Assembly: GCA_949316235.1 (NCBI GenBank)
Contig: OX438742.1
Span: 14,755,315 to 14,819,314, forward strand
Direction of reading: 5' to 3'
DNA length: 64,000 bases
From: Oegoconia quadripuncta
Lineage: Eukaryota > Arthropoda > Insecta > Lepidoptera > Autostichidae
The notes below the pieces were generated by a model that saw only the letters and a list, made by a program, of their open reading frames with translations, was not told the DNA's origin and did no database searches. The position numbers and the translations under genes were made by a program. The stretch's first letter is position 1, and each line of letters opens with the position of its first letter. Shown here piece by piece: positions 10,844 to 20,721 of this stretch.

Positions 10844-10907
10844 ATTCGGTTGGTAGACAGATTAGGACCGAGCGAACGAGATTAGCGAACCATGTCGCGG
10901 GCAACAG
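10698..10907 (+). mobile_element. Helitron-like element in duplication copy 2
   Basis: TCCTACTTATCCCACGTAAT starts the element. It continues with AAATGCGAAAG, a (TG)24 tract, TGAATGAAATTCGGTTGGTAG, ACAGATTAGG and CGCGGGCAACAGTTACT, where sister copies end in CAGCTAGT. The right end has mutated away from CTAG. It belongs to the same broad group as 44806-44961. Confidence 0.5.
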
Positions 10908-11469
10908 TTACTTATTATATAAATTACTTGCTGTATCTCCGTACCAAAATTTTATCCAATAGCGTTTAGCCGTTATAGCGTGTAATATTCACAGAATTGT
11001 TCAAATGTTAAAGTTTGTGAAAATATTTCTTATTAACGTATTTTATTCTTTGTACTTGGCCCCGCTTTGACTTATATGAATGTCGATACGAATAACAAAA
11101 TACGGTAATTGGATTCGTTGATAATGTTCCTGCAAATGCACCAACTTATAGAAAATATTAACAATGTTTAATAACTAATAAATATTCAATTCAATTCCAA
11201 TGAATTCAATTTGTTTAATTCATTCTCACGGATAAAGTTACAATAATAGGAGTATAACAATTTCAATCATTGATCAGTTGGATATATGTATTGTAATTTT
11301 TACTAAAATCGATAATAAAAACATTAATCGGGATTGCTTAATTGGTTTTACGTAACCACCACAATGCATTCATTGCCTCTCTTACGTCATTCGTCGAATA
11401 TGATATTTGAAGCCCTACTATTGGTCAAAATTTACAGTTTGGAGTCCATTACCATTGAGTTAGACAATT
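10908..11469. other. Mostly unrecognised; old repeat traces
   Basis: CGTACCAAAATTTTATCCAATAGC resembles the CCAAATTTCATCCAAATCCG block of Helitron-like copies, and TATTAACGTATTTTATT recalls sequence in the duplicated unit. No gene is seen. Confidence 0.3.
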
Positions 11470-11545
11470 AGAGGGCTATTTTGGCGTAGTGATTGGACTC
11501 TGACCGCTCTGTCTAGAGGTTGCGGTTTCAACTATTTCTCGCTTA
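11470..11545 (+). repeat. Degenerate tRNA-SINE head
   Basis: GGCGTAGTGATTGG (A-box-like) followed about 35 nt later by GAGGTTGCGGTTTCAACTAT (a damaged B box). It looks like the first ~70 bp of a family-2-type SINE with the body lost. Confidence 0.4.
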
Positions 11546-11696
11546 CTAATAATCTAGTTTTTGATAAAAGTAAACAAAACTAGCGAAATCCAATATTTAA
11601 TAGTAAGCAAGTAATAATATTTGTTTTTAAACAATGTAAATTGAATTAATATTGCTGTAGGTGACTTTGAAGGAACTTCAATAGAATTTGATAATT

Positions 11697-11993
11697 CATC
11701 ATCTCAGCCCGTAAACATCCCAGTGCAAGGATATAGGCCTTCCCTCGTATAGGTAATGGGAGAGTATGGGCTATAATCCACCACGCTGGCCCAATGTGGG
11801 TTTGACGATTTCACACGCCATTGATTATGCCTTAGGATGTTTTCCTTTACCGTTTAAGAGCAGTCGGCTAAATGCACATAAGCATTTAAATTAAATTTAA
11901 AAAGTCATTGGTACATGGCCTGCCTAGGAATCGAACCCGGACCTCCTAAATTGGAAGACCGCGTCTTAACCGCCGAGCCACCCACGCTCTGAC
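11697..11993 (-). mobile_element. tRNA-derived SINE (family 1)
   Basis: Nearly full-length minus copy. The tail side is CATCATCTCAGCCCG (11697) and the head has GGAATCGAACCCGG (B box reversed) and CCGAGCCACC (A box reversed). GAATTTG occurs just left (11684-11690) and right (11994-12000), a likely short target-site duplication. Confidence 0.8.
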
Positions 11994-12000
11994 GAATTTG

Positions 12001-12726
12001 GTACCTCTACTTATATCTCAATTATTACAAATCCGCTTTCTATATCACTTTGTAAGATGCAAAACGACGTGAAAACTCATTTCACTATTCTCAAACAACA
12101 GCGTGAGCGGTTACGCTTGCACAAACCGAGACGTCGCTATTCACAGGGGTAAACGCAATATCATTGTGGTAAATACTGAGGTTTCCCCTTAATTCATAAG
12201 CCTTTCAGAACAAGCAGCTCACGTGCCCTATTTTCGTTTTGCACAAGGTTTATATGCTCTACCTCTTCTTAAAATGAATAGTCCTCAGGGACTATGTTCA
12301 GACATAGCCATGAAATGCCACTTTAGTAAGTATAAAGAACAGGATATTAACCAACGTCACAACTTTCAAAATAAGTTTCTTTTAATTAATATCGCTATGC
12401 TCGAGTGCATGATTATTACGCGTGGTGTGAAGATGGGCGGGGGTGCGGGAGGTACTGAGTGAGGGTCGTCATCTGTGGTAAAGGCTTTCATCTTGATTGC
12501 ATGCCCGCGGTCTCGTAAATTTTGAGCTTAATTCGATGCTTTTCACACTGACAAATTATTTAGAGTAAAAAAGCGCTATTTAAAGCTCGGATGCACGCAA
12601 TACAACTAAGTACTGGCTTATGTATGATTGTTGTTACTTCAATGGCTTCAATCAAAGCGGTGGAAGAAATTAATTTAGATGAGTATTTTAAATTACTCTA
12701 AACGAATTGTAATATTACGAGATTAC
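12001..12726. other. No recognisable gene
   Basis: A 79-codon frame at 12223-12462 has no known motif, and its C-terminus is low-complexity Gly. I see nothing else. Confidence 0.45.
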
Positions 12727-12991
12727 ACCTGTTTGGTGTTGTGGTTAGCAACTCTGATCACTATACCAAAAGGTTGCGGGTTCGAATCCCGCTAGGGGCA
12801 TATGTTTGTGTGATGAATACGGACATATGCACCCGAGTTATGGATGTTTTCATTTATAATAAGTATTTATTTACAAAAAAAAAATGTATTTATGTATTAT
12901 ATCAACCATCTGGTATCCACAACACAAGCCTATAGTTGCTTACTGTGGAACTAGATGGCGCTGTGTGTATGTCTAAGGATATTTATTTATA
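12727..12991 (+). mobile_element. tRNA-derived SINE (family 2, CATATG subfamily)
   Basis: TTGGTGTTGTGGTTAGC (A-box region) and GGTTCGAATCC (perfect B box), then CGCTAGGGGCATATG, GTTATGGATG, and a tail with CTAGATGGCG and AAGGATATTTATTTA. It is very close to the reversed copy at 58134-58403. Confidence 0.85.
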
Positions 12992-13130
12992 CCTACATTC
13001 CAAAACTGAATATTCTAAAAATCGCCACATAACAACACCGTCCTAATTGCAAGTGCGTCAATATTATCTTTTATGCACTATTTTAATGGGTACATCCGCC
13101 GCCCGCAATTTAGAAAATTACATTTAAATT
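12992..13130. other. No recognisable feature
   Basis: Short spacer between a SINE and a palindrome; nothing seen. Confidence 0.4.
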
Positions 13131-13166
13131 ATATTCAGTTTGGTATACATATACCAAACTGAATAT
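13131..13166. repeat. Perfect 17-bp palindrome, 2-nt spacer
   Basis: ATATTCAGTTTGGTATA, then CA, then its exact reverse complement. No matching element edges or target-site duplication are visible. Confidence 0.95.
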
Positions 13167-13511
13167 CTTAGTCAACATTCGTTCCCCAAGCTTGAACTAT
13201 CGAACAAGAAGTTCATCCATTTCCGCGTATGTATGTTTTACAGTCCGTACTGGTAATTCTCCGCCGAACATGTGCAGCATCAAGTAGGCAAGTTGTTTAG
13301 AAAGTTATTATACGCCGGATAGGAAGTTCTGTGAGACCCGCAGTCCCAGTCAGGCACTGAAGAACGGATAAGCGGATATGTTCCCACCAGAGCATACTAT
13401 TGTATGAGTAATTATACCCAAGTCAAAGAGACCATCTATTTATTTCGTATAGTTAGGACCGCAACTAATTAACGCACTTTGTCCTATGTAGAGGTATTAG
13501 TTACAAATAAA
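13167..13511. other. Unassigned, possibly old repeat coding
   Basis: The minus strand is locally open and somewhat less AT-rich (for example MFGGELPVRTVKHTYAEMDE ending in a stop near 13.19 kb). I do not recognise it. Confidence 0.2.
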
Positions 13512-13775
13512 CCACCATGCGAGTCCAGTGCAAATTGGTGAATTTGCGTCAGACTAGTGGCTACGTGACCTGAGTGTTGTAAGCGCACCTATAAGCCACG
13601 AACTTGGCTTAACGACTGCCTTCGACGAATAATTGAAAACGACCGGAACCCACTATTTAACTTCTCTCCGAAGCACGGAACCACTTGTATAAAAACGCCA
13701 TTAGTGGTCACCCATCCAAGGACTGACAGCTCCATACTAAACTTCGCTAGTCGAAATCAAATAGCGAATGATATA
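13512..13775 (-). mobile_element. 5S rRNA-derived SINE, reversed copy
   Basis: The reverse complement of 13706-13727 is GTCAGTCCTTGGATGGGTGACC, which matches the 5S rRNA internal C-box region (TTGGATGGGTGACC). The preceding CTAGCGAAGTTTAGTA corresponds to the 5S GAAGTTAAGC block. The body aligns with the plus copy at 52611-52926. Confidence 0.7.
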
Positions 13776-13784
13776 CTTTGTTTT

Positions 13785-13903
13785 TACTAGCCGGTGTTGT
13801 CACACTCCTGGGCAAAGGCCTCCTCTAGTTTTTGCCACATGTGTCTGTCCAGTTCAATATCTATCCACTCTTTGCTGAAAGAATCCAGCTCATCGCGCCA
13901 TGG
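13785..13903 (-). pseudogene. RTE-type LINE C-terminal remnant
   Basis: The minus strand reads WRDELDSFSKEW, then RHMWQKLEEAFAQE, then a stop. This is the usual C-terminal motif of RTE reverse-transcriptase ORFs (W..L.EAFAQEWD..G). Only the last ~38 codons remain. Confidence 0.65.
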
Positions 13904-15554
13904 TTTTTTAATAAATTTATTTATTTAAAATTTAATTAAATAACGCTATAGTTTTTAGGATACTGCTATATAGCACATTTTGCAATTTAGCGTACCTGTT
14001 CTTCCATCCGCTTCTTTTGTAGCGGAGAACGATATTAAAGTGTAAGCGGCTGCAGGCAAATACATTTGTTGTGCAAAATATAAAGCGGAATCCGACACCG
14101 CAATTGGATGACATGGAGCGCCTATGTTAATATTGGTCGGGTTGTCGGTAGTTGGCGGTGTATTGATTTGAACGAGAGTAGAAGAGTATAATCTATCTTA
14201 TACACGTGCTTCTTCTTTTCGAGTCGAGGCAAATATCAAATTTTATTGGACCAAAACCTAGCCCCTGTAATAGCACTCTCTGTGTTGAATGAATGATTTA
14301 TTTATTTATTTACGTGCGTTGGAGCTTTAAGGAAGTCCTAAAAACAATTGATAAAGGCGCTGCTTTCTGATTTTCCTCGCGCGATAATTCCATCTTATAA
14401 ACGTTGCCATTTTTACACATGAAATATATCATAGTTTCGGAGCAGAAGCAAAGTTTCGGGGCACACGTATGTGTTTTATTATTATAACTCCAGGACAATT
14501 ATACTTGGTGTCACACTTCCTGTGTAACTACGAAGTTTACAAAGCTGCCACAATCTCCATTATTGCCCGATTGCTTGTCTTAACAGATTACAATTCTGAG
14601 GGACACTGTTTGCAGTTGGTTGTACACAAACACTTGAATGTGACCTCTGATTGATTGTTGACTGTTACACCTGTGAAATTCGTGATCAAATTCTTGGTAG
14701 AGAAAATTTTGTCATATGACATTGTACATGATACATATATTCAGGTCCTGTAGATGATGATATTATATTTAGTTATTTATTTACACATTTAATAACTTCT
14801 CGGGAAACTATGGGAGATCATCTTTGAAAATGTATTTAATTAAAACTGAAGTTAAATTTGACTTAACAATAAATTGTTCACATTAAACCGAGAAGGAAGA
14901 GCAAATGGAGCGGCAGCGATTCCTATGATTTTAATATACGTATTTGACAAATAATTACGTACTAGATATTTTCCAATAAAGGTTGTCACGTAGATTTCCA
15001 AATACAATTTTTAACAGAAGTGCAGAAGTAAACTAAAACGTTGTTATTATCCTCGTCTGTACCCGTTCTACCGCGAATTGTTCTTTACAAAACTTGAATT
15101 GAAAAGCCTTCCAGCCTCAATTTGAATGCAGGAAAAGTTTGCAATAGCTTTTATTTCTTGTCGGAAAATAAATGAATTTACGACTTACGATGAATCGAGT
15201 GTTTTTAGTGTTCTGTACCAAACATGGCATAATGGATCGCTTATGGTGTCACCCCGGTGGGGATGTCTGTCTGCTACTGATGATTATCCCGGAAACTATT
15301 TATTGTAGACAAATATTAGGTCCTACCTATACCTATGAAATTGGCGATTAAGACTGTTTTCTCCATACAAACATTTTTGATTTTTTTTTGGGAACGGCAA
15401 ATCCAAATTTAGCTAAACTTTGTGTGTATTATCGGATAACATTAAGTTAAGTATAGGCAGCGTTAATTTTTAAAAGTAACCGCTTTCTAAAAGTTTCAGC
15501 GAATCTAAGAAATGATTATGGGAAGCACATGAAAAGAGCTCTGTTCAAATTTAT
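13904..15554. other. No recognisable feature
   Basis: AT-rich, with three short frames of about 60 codons (13932-14114, 14310-14498, 14469-14654) that overlap on opposite strands and show no motif. One (TTTA)n run lies near 14285-14310. Confidence 0.5.
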
Positions 15555-15965
15555 TTAATTATTTGATTTAGCACAGAAATAAAAAAATATTTCATGTGAA
15601 ACCTTGAAATAATATTCCATTTTCCAAATAAAAAACAAATTAGGATATAACTTTGATAATCGCAGGAATTGGTACATATGATTAACGAAGAAAAAAAACT
15701 CCAATTTCATAGGTAAAGACCCAATATTATGGGACGCTAAATGGTGACCTATGTTAAAAAGGTAAAACTTCGATTTCGGAGTATACCTATTATTTCTTAT
15801 TATTAGTATTATCATTAAACTACAATTTGCAATTAAAAAAAGTTGCAATAAAAATGAATACATTATACATTTAGTACAAAAAAATAGCGTTGTCACTATG
15901 GTCAACTGTGTTTCTCTCACCCTAGAACAAGAAGGTATGACGGTTTTAATGTTTGAAATTAACAT
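15555..15965 (-). other. 136-codon open frame, probably chance
   Basis: The longest open frame outside recognised repeats. The peptide is rich in Phe, Ile, Leu and Tyr, as expected from AT-rich sequence, with hydrophobic stretches and no recognisable domain. There is no matching second copy in the window and no convincing splice or promoter context. I would not call it a gene. Confidence 0.1.
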
Positions 15966-16494
15966 TTTATAGAAAAAATTGCTTTACGAAGAATACCACT
16001 TCACGACCTTCATCCCAAATGGAGTGATCACAGATATCCCAAACAAATTTTAAAATACTATGCTCTTCTACTTTTGCGTAAGTCGTGCCTCCACTTTGCA
16101 CTTTTTCAATGATTTCTACAAGATAATTTCATTTCTTTGGTTTCACGTTCTGCAATTTTCAAACTTGTGGATCATTCTAGACCCCCAGCGCGCGCACCGC
16201 TAAGCCGTTTCATTAAGACTTTTGAAGAGGTATGTTCTTCTGTGTCCTTGTGACCTGGACATAGACCGTATGGGTCGACCTGCTTAAAAAGATGAGGTAG
16301 GTTATCAATAATAAAATACATAATCCATCGGTCTCTCGCCACTGCCTCGATTCCCTCGTCGGGAAAGAGACCTGATGGAGCTATATATATGGAGCCCTTG
16401 AGCCGTGCCCAGGTAGGTTGTTACGTACATGAATACTTTAGTGCCATCACATGTCCACGTAACAGCAAGACCGCCTCCGTGGCTCATGTATACA
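15966..16494. other. Mostly unrecognised; short repeat trace
   Basis: TTCATCCCAAATGG and CACAGATATCCCAAAC near 16008-16043 resemble blocks near 28708-28741 and 32336-32373, so a remnant of that dispersed repeat is likely. Nothing else is recognised. Confidence 0.3.
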
Positions 16495-16555
16495 ACATGG
16501 GGCATACGAATTAGAGGTCGCGGGTTCGTTCCCCAGAGGGCTATATGTTTAGTAC
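16495..16555 (+). repeat. tRNA-SINE B-box remnant
   Basis: GAGGTCGCGGGTTCGTTCCCCAGAGGGCTATATGTTT resembles the B-box region of family-2 SINEs (GGTTGCGGGTTCGAATCCCGCTAGGGGCATATGTTT). The A-box side is not recognisable. Confidence 0.45.
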
Positions 16556-16560
16556 TCGTT

Positions 16561-16908
16561 TTGGTTGGTAGTAGGGTATTTAAATGTCCACCTGGCTAGC
16601 TACCACCATCTTATCGAATTCTGCCACCAAACAGCAATATTAATAGCTTTGTTGTGTTCCGGTTGTCAGAGTTAAGATAGCCAGTCCACCAAGTAAGTTG
16701 GGGTTTCCGGGTCATGCAGTACTCTTCCACTTTTGGCCTTATCTTCCTTATTATTAGTTTATCTTCCTTATTATTATTGAAATTAGTTTAGGGGAGGCCT
16801 TTGTCCAGCAGTGGACTTCTTTCGGCTGATATGATGATAATGATGATGAATATCAGGTGTGATTCAGGTCAAGTGCCAAGCCGTTGTGCATATAGAAACA
16901 AAAAAAAG
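16561..16908 (+). mobile_element. LINE 3' UTR, interrupted by an RTE tail
   Basis: CTGCCACCAAACAGCAATA and GTTGTGTTCCGGTTGTCAG, then CTTCCAC-TT-GGCC, and after the interruption ATCAGGTGTGATTCAGGTCAAG and GTTGTGCAT with an A-rich end. The same order occurs unbroken at 26236-26410, and its last part at 48938-49028. Confidence 0.65.
16741..16848 (+). mobile_element. RTE LINE tail inserted in the LINE 3' UTR
   Basis: GGGGAGGCCTTTGTCCAGCAG, GTGGACTTCTTTCGGCTGATATGATGAT and a (GAT)n end are the standard RTE tail. It is preceded by a duplicated ATCTTCCTTATTATTA (16741-16756 and 16760-16775). The intact relative at 26.3 kb shows no insertion here. Confidence 0.65.
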
Positions 16909-16920
16909 ACGTGCCAGTGT

Positions 16921-17080
16921 GGCACTGACATCTAAGCGCTGCCGCTGCAAATATTTCACGCACCATAAGTTTACGACACTTGCGGTGGAGACCTTTGGTT
17001 CGACATCACTCGTTCACGCTTCCGGCGACCTTAAAGCTGCCGCCTACGTCACGCACCGCAATAGACTCGCTGTTCAGTGA
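16921..17080 (+). pseudogene. Retroelement C-terminal remnant (LAVETFG type)
   Basis: The frame reads CKYFTHHKFTTLAVETFG, then SGDLKAAAYVTHRNRLAVQ and a stop. From memory, retroelement proteins widespread in Lepidoptera and cnidarians end with KY..L...Y.F.PLAVETFG....GD.RA..Y..QR.S.AIQRGN. This copy has an internal deletion and stops before RGN. A cousin ending in IQRGNTASLLGTLP is at 36781-36990. The exact clade is not assigned. Confidence 0.45.
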
Positions 17081-17089
17081 GTTATCGGT

Positions 17090-17575
17090 GCCAATGTCTT
17101 ATGGGTTAGGCGATGATTAACTGTTGTAAAATACTTTTTAAATTGTAACATTTTTATTTTTAATCGCAGAAAATGGATATAAACATTTTTTGTTAGTGAC
17201 ACTCTCATATTAGCTTCGTTTAATAACTTTTAAATAACTCTAGGAAGTCGATTTTCATCTACTCCTATTTTGATATTGATTTGAAACTTTGCAAGTTAAT
17301 GTATTCTGATGACAATACAATAATTTGCAACCAGCGAGGTGAACTGATGATGGGCCGGAAGGAGGGTAATAGAACTCTTCAATGCGTTTTGATACAAGCA
17401 TGTTTTATTTACTTCTTTTTAATTAATTATATGTATAATCGTATAAACATTTACGCATATGTGGTTGTATTTATGATATTATTTGATTCCGTGTGTGTAA
17501 TATAGTAATCATTGTGTATCTACAAGAAAATCATCTTGAGAAGAATAGATACTGTGTATCGTTAATATCGGTAAT
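17090..17575. other. No recognisable feature
   Basis: AT-rich, with a 74-codon hydrophobic frame (17281-17505) typical of chance. Confidence 0.5.
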
Positions 17576-17583
17576 AATATCAA

Positions 17584-17828
17584 CAGTAGCTGTACCTTGA
17601 TATAAGCCCAAAAGCCCGGCATGCCTTTGCCTTAATAAAATATTCGATCAGGAACAACAACTTTAAACTATATTAATCTTCAAACAGTGCAGGAATTGCA
17701 AATGATACAGATTGGAACACAGAAAGGCAACAAGATGTATTTAACTTCATTAACTGTGTAAAAACTACAAATCATTCATCAAATATTACTCGGGCTTGCC
17801 CTACTCTGTAACCCTAGGCAGGCCACTG
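17584..17828 (+). mobile_element. hAT-type MITE, copy 1 (245 bp)
   Basis: Begins CAGTAGCTGTACC (mutated from CAGTGGC) and ends CCCTAGGCAGGCCACTG. It is flanked by identical 8-bp AATATCAA at 17576-17583 and 17829-17836, the duplication length of hAT elements. It shares CTTGATATAAG, CCCGGCATGCCTTTGCC and ATTACTCGGGCTTGCCCTAC with the copy at 40668-40862. It is non-coding, so it depends on a transposase elsewhere. Confidence 0.9.
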
Positions 17829-17836
17829 AATATCAA

Positions 17837-19330
17837 CAATGGAATACAAACTTATTGTGACTAGATAATGAAAAGTGTGTCCCTACTCGAGTTATAGTAA
17901 CAATGCCACAACAGTTCCCAGTAATTTTCTGTTAAGGAAAGATTCACACCGCTCCCATAATACCTGGACAGGGTGAGCTTCATCAAAGGAACCTTTTCAC
18001 AAATGCGTGTAGGTGTACCGTGTATATACATGGTATAATTATCTTGTTATAAGCTCTTTAGAATATTGGAATCGAGACCGGGTCTCTAAAATTAGCTATC
18101 ACATTCATATGAAATCGCCAAGCAACAGACGTCGACAGATATCGATCCGATCGACAATTCGAATTGACCAATAGAGCGTCAACCTGAAAAGGCCGCGTCT
18201 GCGTCCAAATCTTAGTTTTTGATATATTTTCACATGGAAACATTTTGTATATAAAAACCGCTATAAACCTAACCGATTTTATATTGACGTCTACGTATCT
18301 ATCTCAGGATCCGAAATTAAACGCTCAAATGGTAGTGTTCGTCTATTGAATTGTTAATGATTGTTTATATACACATATTGAGAAAGTTGCAATAACCTTA
18401 TTATAGCTACTTCTGATTCGCATATGAAATATGTCTTTGGTCTCTTCACTTGATTAGCTGCGTGACCGCTGCTGAGGCTTTGGTGGTCGGTTTTGCTCTA
18501 ACATGCAAATGAATTTATCGTGTAATGGAAACCAGAGCACGTGCTAGTTGCATTAGTTATTCATTGAAAGCCATCCACGTCATCATCCTGCTTCGACACA
18601 TGTTTACACTACTATTGACTGTGTGAAGTGAATTTAGATAATTAATTGTAAATTACCTACCATGAGTACGAAATACTACTTTATGTTTGCTATTGATTAG
18701 GGAATAATCTAATATTATTTCCAATAGATTTAAATTGACGTTAAAATAAATGTTTGAAGTTTAAAAATGAAGAAGTGACTTTTGTTTTGTGGTGAAACAA
18801 ATTGAACAGAATTCGCCAAGAAAGAAGAGGTTGGGTGCTAAGTAATCGTTCGAAAACGCGAACACGTTGTGGGTCGCGCTTGACTTGCGTAGTATGCAAG
18901 CACTTGCCGCCTATCGGGCCGTTGGTATTTTATGCAAAGTCAGAGGAAGCTTACGGCAAACGCTTGCGAGGAATTTACACGTTCGCACATTCGTTTGTGG
19001 GTTCCGAACTAAGCTCGGATAAATATACAAAAACAGTTACTAAATATTTAACATCTGGTCACCTAACTTAATTGGTATGAATCTTCATAATCTATCCATT
19101 CATCTTGACGAATACTTTGGTTTTGTTTAACTGTATATTTAAAAAACTTCTGACACAATCCGGTAAAAATACGTTTGATACAGGCTCCCCCTGTGTCAAA
19201 CATTTTTAATCCAAATAAATGTCGATCCGATGTGAGAAAAAAAACGTGTTTATTAAATTCAACGGAAGTACATTTCGAGTTTTTACTTTATAGTTCTTAC
19301 ATTTAATATTTTGATTTGTACTTACCTAGT
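17837..19330. other. No recognisable gene
   Basis: It includes a TATATAAAAA motif at 18246-18255 and an 89-codon frame (18802-19071) that is less AT-biased than its flanks and contains CVVCKHLPP. I do not recognise the frame and see no second copy. Confidence 0.35.
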
Positions 19331-19433
19331 AGTAAGATAGGACTCACCCCTCTCTTCCCCGTGAGGGTAGCAAAAGGCGATAATTTAGTCGTTCGAACAT
19401 AGTAGTAAAGACCAGTGGTAGGCAGTAGCGTCA
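19331..19433 (+). repeat. Dispersed LINE-like repeat fragment
   Basis: GTAAGATAGGACTCACC, CCTCTCTTCCCCGTGAGGGTA and AAAAGGCGAT match fragments at 281-330 and 961-1100. No long frame survives. Confidence 0.45.
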
Positions 19434-19819
19434 TACATATGGAACTTCCGAAAGATGTGTGATGGCCGACTAGCCTGCAGGCGATTTAGGCAAATTCTGG
19501 GTTAAGTCTAACAGAAAACTTAAAGCTGTTGACGTGTCAGTGTGATTTTAGTTATATAAAGTATTTGAGAATGATTTTGGACAAAACTGTCTCATGTTTT
19601 GCCTAATACAATGATAGCGGAAACATTTTCTCCACATTTTTTCTTAAATAATATTTAATTCAGAATATTCTGAATACACGGACTGTAGAGAGATAACTTC
19701 GAAATGAATTTCAATACACTTAATAAAGACTTGTTGTAATTATTTCTTTTTACTCAAATAAATCAAAATAATACAATCTATTGACACTAATTTGAATTGT
19801 CTGTATCAAAATCATCTTA
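19434..19819. other. No recognisable feature
   Basis: AT-rich spacer; nothing seen. Confidence 0.45.
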
Positions 19820-19870
19820 AAGTTGCTACGTCGTCGGCTATTATGATAATAGCCGACGACGTAGCAACTT
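19820..19870. repeat. Perfect 25-bp palindrome, 1-nt spacer
   Basis: Left arm 19820-19844 (AAGTTGCTACGTCGTCGGCT, then ATTAT), spacer G at 19845, and an exact reverse complement at 19846-19870. It has three CG dinucleotides per arm, unusual for this region. Two overlapping minus/plus frames across it are mirror images of each other. Confidence 0.97.
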
Positions 19871-20409
19871 CGACGTTCGCCATGTTTGTAGGTTCTATGT
19901 ACGTAGGTAATCGCGCACTCGCAAGCTTGTCGGTGTCGACGTTTGACTTGCTGCACTTATCAAATATTAGGACATGTGACTTCTGGCTTGCATGTAGAAT
20001 TAGCTTGTGAAGTTTTAACTTGGCAAGTTTTAACTCACCAGTCAAAATTAAGTGAGCAAGTGCATATTATTACAAAACTTGCCAAATTTAAATTGTAAAA
20101 AAGGAGTAATAAAAGCTCTAAAATTTTAAAATCAAACTTACAAATAGTATAGTCACCTTAAGATATTCTGCAACATACCAATTTATAGATTACAATGTAG
20201 ATCTCATTGAAGTCATTCATTCGAAACTCACCGAAATCTAGAAACTTTGCATTCGATCTAGATTTCAACTCTTACAGGTCTAAATGACAGTTGAACTAGA
20301 AAGTTGCCTCTGTTTTATATTAATATTTTTGGTGGGAATTACGTATTATTATTATTATTTTATTTACACTTCTTTGATACTAATATGTAATGAGAGAACG
20401 CTTGGCTCA
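19871..20409. other. No recognisable feature
   Basis: AT-rich with short self-similar pieces (GAAATCTAGAAAC and GATCTAGATTTC near 20235-20270). No gene is seen. Confidence 0.45.
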
Positions 20410-20721
20410 TCAACGCAGAGCCGAAGTTATTAAAGCCAGAAACACGAAATTTGGGTAGTGAATTCCTTTGTAGGAACGCTTCCGCTCAGGAGAACGAAAC
20501 AGCGTGCAGCGACCGATGTCTGCGGTCAAGCAAAGATGACGCGGGTGACGAGCTGTAAATAAAAAACGGGTACTTTTATTTGTATATCTGAAAGGCTCAA
20601 AAAGTGCCAGTTGGGTTATTCTATCTTCTCTGTCAATTCTTCCGTAAACAATTTGTTCTCTTATAATAAAATATAAATAGCTTGCTTTCGCTTGATTAAC
20701 TTTACCGGCACCGTTATACAT
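20410..20721 (-). other. 103-codon open frame, unassigned
   Basis: The minus-strand frame from 20721 to 20410 has a charged, mixed composition (RIDREDRITQLALFEPF, FTARHPRHLCLTADIGR, RSPERKRSYKGIHYP), unlike the Phe/Ile-rich chance frames nearby. I know no matching family and see no second copy here. It may be a decayed repeat ORF or an exon. Confidence 0.2.

Noticed and set aside
12765..12800. GGTTCGAATCC-type B boxes as true tRNA genes
   Set aside because: Each lies in a ~250-300 bp repeated unit with a non-tRNA body and simple tail, and no cloverleaf 3' half is complete; these are SINE heads.
15555..15965. 136-codon minus-strand ORF as a possible gene
   Set aside because: Composition is that of AT-rich chance sequence (Phe, Ile, Leu, Tyr); no domain, no paralogue in the window, no splice or promoter support.
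18246..18255. TATATAAAAA as a promoter TATA box
   Set aside because: Such strings are expected in AT-rich DNA and no gene or transcript evidence lies downstream on either strand.
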